Source of the DNA: Gammaproteobacteria bacterium | Lineage (GTDB): Bacteria; Pseudomonadota; Gammaproteobacteria; Competibacterales; Competibacteraceae | Assembly: GCA_020047885.1 (NCBI GenBank) | Contig: JAIFNF010000085.1 | Span: forward strand, 1-28,866 | Length of the DNA stretch: 28,866 nucleotides | Direction: 5' to 3' | Shown: positions 26,301-28,866 of the stretch, in pieces | How positions within the stretch are numbered: the first letter of the stretch is position 1 | Layout: each line of letters starts with the position of its first letter | Position numbers and translations under genes: made by a program | The notes under the pieces: model-generated | What the model saw: only the letters and a program-made list of their open reading frames with translations | What the model was told of the DNA's origin: nothing | Databases searched by the model: none

Positions 26301-28866
26301 TTAGCCGGGTGTGGCGGAACGTTATTCATGGCAACTGCGGTTAAACCACCGATGTCCACACCCATTTCCATGGTGGTTGAGCAACTCAACAGGTTGATTT
26401 GGCCGGCTTTGAACGCAGTTTCGCGGCGAGTGAGATCAATGCCGGCAATCTGTGCGGAGTGTTCCATCGCCCGGAAATAGCGGCGGTGCCGGGCGAGACG
26501 GTCGCTGATGTCAGACCAGGCCCCTATCGCCCGTAATGCCTGTACCTGTGGATCGGTTTCCAGCCAGATGTTGACTTCTTCGGGATCGCAACCAAGCCAG
26601 AACGGTTGCGGCAATCGCGGCATGATGACCCGTTGACACTGCGCCAAGGTATCCGGTGCGGGGAATGCGGGTAAATAAGGCGTGATTTCGTGGAATACGA
26701 CGGGCAATACGCGGCGAGTCATCGGGCAAAACCAGGCTTCGCGCACCTCGGTTAATACCGCCTGCTTTTCCAGTTCCAATTGAAAGCCGTTCTCCGTTTT
26801 GGAGAGCAACGGGTGGATTCCATCCCAAATAGTGATCAGCATTTCGTCAATCTGACTGCTCTGCTCTTTGATCTCAATATCCAGATGAAAAACGTGACTC
26901 AGCAAGCGAATGAGCCGGTTATCTTTGGCGCGGCGTGAATGGATCGAAGGCCAAGAGCGTTGTGCCTTTCGGTTCGTGATCACAGTACCGGGCATAACCA
27001 GCGCGTTAGGCCAACCAGGGTAGCCTAACCAGCGAATTACATCAGGAGGAGCCTGAATTGCGGGCTTGCCACTTCGCAGAAAATAATCGACAGCAATTTG
27101 TAGCAACGCTCGCCATTCTTCCTGTTTAACACCCCGTTGCTGCATAACCGCCGGGGGGGTTACCTTATCCAGAGCCGGATAGTGCAATTTTACTAACCCT
27201 AACCCCTCCAGCGAAAACAGCCGCTTGGGACGCAAAAAGAACTCTCGTAACAGACAGAGTTTGACCAACAGGCGGTCGTCTGAACCAAAGGTGAGTTCCT
27301 TCAATGCCGGGAGCAACCAGCGATGAACATCATCAGTGATAAACAACTTATCTTCTGCTTCTTGCCACGTCAGTCGACCCAAGGGTGGCGCTTCCAATTT
27401 CGCCAAATCCTGACGTTTCTGCTCCAGGACACCGCGTAAAACCGGAGTAGTGCGCACCAAAGGCTCCAGCGCCTTAATTTCTGCCTCAATCTTTTGAATT
27501 TGGACGGGATCGGCAGGCTGGGCGCTGGCAGTTAGGGAGTGATAGAGCAGACTCCTTACATAATCACGCTCGCTTTCCTGTTGCAGCTTAATAGCAATGC
27601 GGGCAGTGCCTTGGCGACTGTCAGTAAAAGTGATTAACCGTCGCCCATCTAATGGCCGAGGTTCTTGCCCGTCTGTCAATGGCGGCATGGCTTCTAATAG
27701 CGTTGGGATCGCCGTACCGAGTAGAAATGGCGCACCGACTCGAATGGGATAAAATAGCTCACTGGCGTTTTTTCCTTTTTCATTACGGTCTTGCTTTCGA
27801 CATATTGGGCATTCCAAACCCTTTTCAGTGGGAAAACGCAGATGCACAGGAATACCGACTTGCCCCGAAGGATCGAGACCACCATCAGCAGTCAATCCCC
27901 AATTCCGCACATTGGCCTGATTCAGTGAAGTCAATAAGCGCGGCTTTTTCTCAGTCGCTGCACTCGATTCATTAGCATCATTTGCATCTTCATCGTCTGC
28001 CAGTGGTTCCAATCCCTGTTGAAACTCATCTTCTTCCTGTGCATATTCTTGTGGTCGCAACCATTCCCGACCCTTCTCACTTGTTTCAGCAGCAGAAAGA
28101 TATTCAGCGCCGCATTCCCGGCATTGCACCAGATCAAAAACCGGATATTGGCAATGTGCGCAATGTTCCCGTCGTTCCAGAAATACGGCACCAAAAGGCC
28201 AGTCTGATTGATCCAGTGCCGTCCCTGTTCTGCCGGAACACCCGCTATTGGCGCAAGCCCATAATCCATTGACGGTTCGTTGAAAAAGATGGCCACGCAA
28301 TGGCAAGAATGGCTCGCCCTGTTCGTGTTTTGCCTGAGTACAGAGATCAAGCCATTGCAATGTTGATCGCCGGGCTGAGGCATCGGTTTGGCCGTGTAGA
28401 ATTTGGGCAAGCTGGCTCAAAAGACTGGCCTGTTTAACCAATTGCTCACGCACTGCTCGCATTCGTCCATCACCTGCTAAAGCCACAAAGCGCTGTTCAG
28501 GAGTCAAGGCGCGGAGATTTTCCAGGTTAAGACAAGGCTGATTGATTCGAGTCAGCGCCTCTGGCAACAGGGGTGTTTCCCGTTGACCTTCGATGACCCG
28601 CACCCGATCCACGGATAAGCCAGCCACTTTCGCCAGAAATTCCGCCAGTTGCCGGCGAGAAGCATCACTGGCATCGCCTAGTGTGGCTGAAGTAGCAATA
28701 AAATGGACATTGCCGGGTTGGCAACCAAATGTATGCAAAACCCGCCGCAGCAATAGCGTTAATTCCGCCGCCTGCGAACCGACATAAGTATGCGCTTCAT
28801 CAATTACGATCCAGCGTAATTGACCCTGCGACTGATCAATAATCGGACGGTCTTCATTTCGCACCA
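23369..28866 (-). CDS. Giant DEAH helicase with DUF1998, DruE-like (5' end outside window)
   Basis: At least 1,832 residues; the Walker A region is beyond the right edge. Residue numbers here count from 28864. Motif II is [18 protein letters not shown] (about 18-35), motif [12 protein letters not shown] (about 57). [14 protein letters not shown] is near 410 and the second RecA domain runs [13 protein letters not shown] to [11 protein letters not shown] (about 835-865). Zinc-ribbon-like cysteine groups lie near 200-260 and 1150-1170. The DUF1998 zinc site [21 protein letters not shown] is near 1400-1420, preceded by [10 protein letters not shown]. About 400 residues of unassigned sequence follow. 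Size, order and DUF1998 resemble DruE, the large helicase of Druantia anti-phage systems, usually the last gene of its operon. Other DUF1998 helicases (DISARM or MrfA-like) are shorter or split. Helicase-DUF1998 is sure; DruE is likely but unproven. Confidence 0.85.
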   Translation of the reverse strand, partial: VRNEDRPIIDQSQGQLRWIVIDEAHTYVGSQAAELTLLLRRVLHTFGCQPGNVHFIATSATLGDASDASRRQLAEFLAKVAGLSVDRVRVIEGQRETPLLPEALTRINQPCLNLENLRALTPEQRFVALAGDGRMRAVREQLVKQASLLSQLAQILHGQTDASARRSTLQWLDLCTQAKHEQGEPFLPLRGHLFQRTVNGLWACANSGCSGRTGTALDQSDWPFGAVFLERREHCAHCQYPVFDLVQCRECGAEYLSAAETSEKGREWLRPQEYAQEEDEFQQGLEPLADDEDANDANESSAATEKKPRLLTSLNQANVRNWGLTADGGLDPSGQVGIPVHLRFPTEKGLECPICRKQDRNEKGKNASELFYPIRVGAPFLLGTAIPTLLEAMPPLTDGQEPRPLDGRRLITFTDSRQGTARIAIKLQQESERDYVRSLLYHSLTASAQPADPVQIQKIEAEIKALEPLVRTTPVLRGVLEQKRQDLAKLEAPPLGRLTWQEAEDKLFITDDVHRWLLPALKELTFGSDDRLLVKLCLLREFFLRPKRLFSLEGLGLVKLHYPALDKVTPPAVMQQRGVKQEEWRALLQIAVDYFLRSGKPAIQAPPDVIRWLGYPGWPNALVMPGTVITNRKAQRSWPSIHSRRAKDNRLIRLLSHVFHLDIEIKEQSSQIDEMLITIWDGIHPLLSKTENGFQLELEKQAVLTEVREAWFCPMTRRVLPVVFHEITPYLPAFPAPDTLAQCQRVIMPRLPQPFWLGCDPEEVNIWLETDPQVQALRAIGAWSDISDRLARHRRYFRAMEHSAQIAGIDLTRRETAFKAGQINLLSCSTTMEMGVDIGGLTAVAMNNVPPHPANFLQRAGRAGRRGETTALSFTLCKANPQGTAVFENPLWPFVSRLGLPQVALQSEPIVQRHLNALALAAFLRDRTPDIRRLHTGWFFEKTDTEASAICDRFVAWCEELQSAEQMTTGINTLIHGTILAGRSAGYLMNRTAQAIRQAAERWLRELDALLDQQNIVATREDDRKAKQAVDIQLQRLRDEYLLGELANLGFLPGYGFPTGVVSLITTTLEYLKLRQQNREDNRSRRVGFPSRDLTIAIRDYAPGTDTVLDGRVYRSGGVTLNWQIPAEAEAAPEIQSLRWVWQCKRCGHNGTRLTMPEHCPHCGKHGGKSFTLHRFIQPSGFAVDIRNKPNNDISLPQYIPVRDPLIALDGADWMSLPRAALGRYRNTAHGSLFHHSAGLYNEGYALCLRCGLADSESEEGSLPATFKNHKRLRGGRLNDRETLCPGNNETSWAIQRGILLGVITHTEVFELQLHDADGKPIDRIAAYTVAVALRRAFCGTLGIEEAEVGATVGVSRTADREPAHSVYFYDTATGGAGYVSQMTTHLPELLRQTRAALDCPHGCDAACQGCLLTHDTQHHLADLNRHTAISLLSESFLAALDLPNELRAFGPHSQLEMESLRLALNREWQQRTVHEVRIYLGGKAGEWEPLAWRLRDDLSRWRQTSAAVRLIVPTAALHKLNSSQRDELAALIAYSHVELYRAPDVNQVAGLPLIAELGGMDQRVRWVASKTDALIPRPDWGGGEIGGPFVRATESETLSVLPESWQRIHPDDLHQTAPGVIALTIHRELDGPSTTFGDRVWRLLEQQALELTRHLRGAEPLQSVSYSDRYLRSPLTFVLLRGVLEGLARYPGGLTPATLIQVNTAKLDRLAAETPRLLFHDWRDSGDRQHVIETWFAEMWPNFIWQEASSRTLPHARELTLIWNDRDCWTMRLDQGFGYWGAAPRIRPEFPFDREPARQIAKLQQASLIVEPLNPNYPTHWYYGFRPIAP

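Noticed and set aside
27652..28410. Open frames on both strands inside the helicase gene
   Set aside because: They overlap a continuous helicase frame and show no protein family features.

Overview
The window reads as chromosome of a GC-rich gammaproteobacterium that uses hydrogen, makes glucose by gluconeogenesis and probably stores polyhydroxyalkanoate. The HybOABC-type hydrogenase, TruA, HrpB, SirB2-like protein, class I FBPase, AmpD and a (broken) phasin all fit that group. A Competibacter/Plasticicumulans-like lineage is a reasonable guess, but it rests on remembered family resemblance and not on a search.

Layout. 1-1867 (-): 5' part of a fused sugar-PTS phosphotransferase (EIIA-HPr-EI) that runs off the left edge. 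1923-7068 (-): a compact [NiFe] uptake hydrogenase operon in the order small subunit, ferredoxin, membrane cytochrome, large subunit. Upstream of it on the same strand is a Crp/FNR-type regulator (7166-7888). A near-consensus FNR box lies between the two at a class II promoter distance. Diverging from the regulator are hupE, hypB and hypA (8067-9920), which handle nickel uptake and nickel insertion. Regulator, enzyme and nickel genes therefore form one locus. The maturation protease (hybD) and hypCDEF are not in the window.

9921-10138 holds dispersed repeats and a long hairpin. 10139-12781 (-) carries truA and a YcbB-like L,D-transpeptidase. 12952-15451 (+) is hrpB. An orphan DUF4280/PAAR-like spike gene (-), a SirB2-like membrane protein (+) and a phasin (-) follow. 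The transpeptidase, hrpB and phasin genes are each interrupted by what looks like a short internal deletion with a frameshift. This is either local gene decay or an assembly fault.

16848-21054 (+) carries fbp, a two-receiver GGDEF/EAL protein whose signature motifs are all degenerate (probably a c-di-GMP sensor, not an enzyme), and ampD. 21019-22578 (-) is a secreted lipoprotein of the glycoamylase/DUF3131 type.

From about 22.6 kb the window looks like accessory DNA with visibly lower GC. It contains an internally deleted AAA-ATPase/PD-(D/E)XK gene, a small AT-rich element with inverted termini (MITE-like), a degraded dispersed repeat, and then a very large helicase-DUF1998 protein running off the right edge. 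That protein resembles the DruE helicase of Druantia anti-phage systems; the genes that would decide this lie beyond the window.

I saw no rRNA, tRNA, CRISPR array or intact transposase. Many long open frames antisense to the real genes are GC-driven shadows and are left out.
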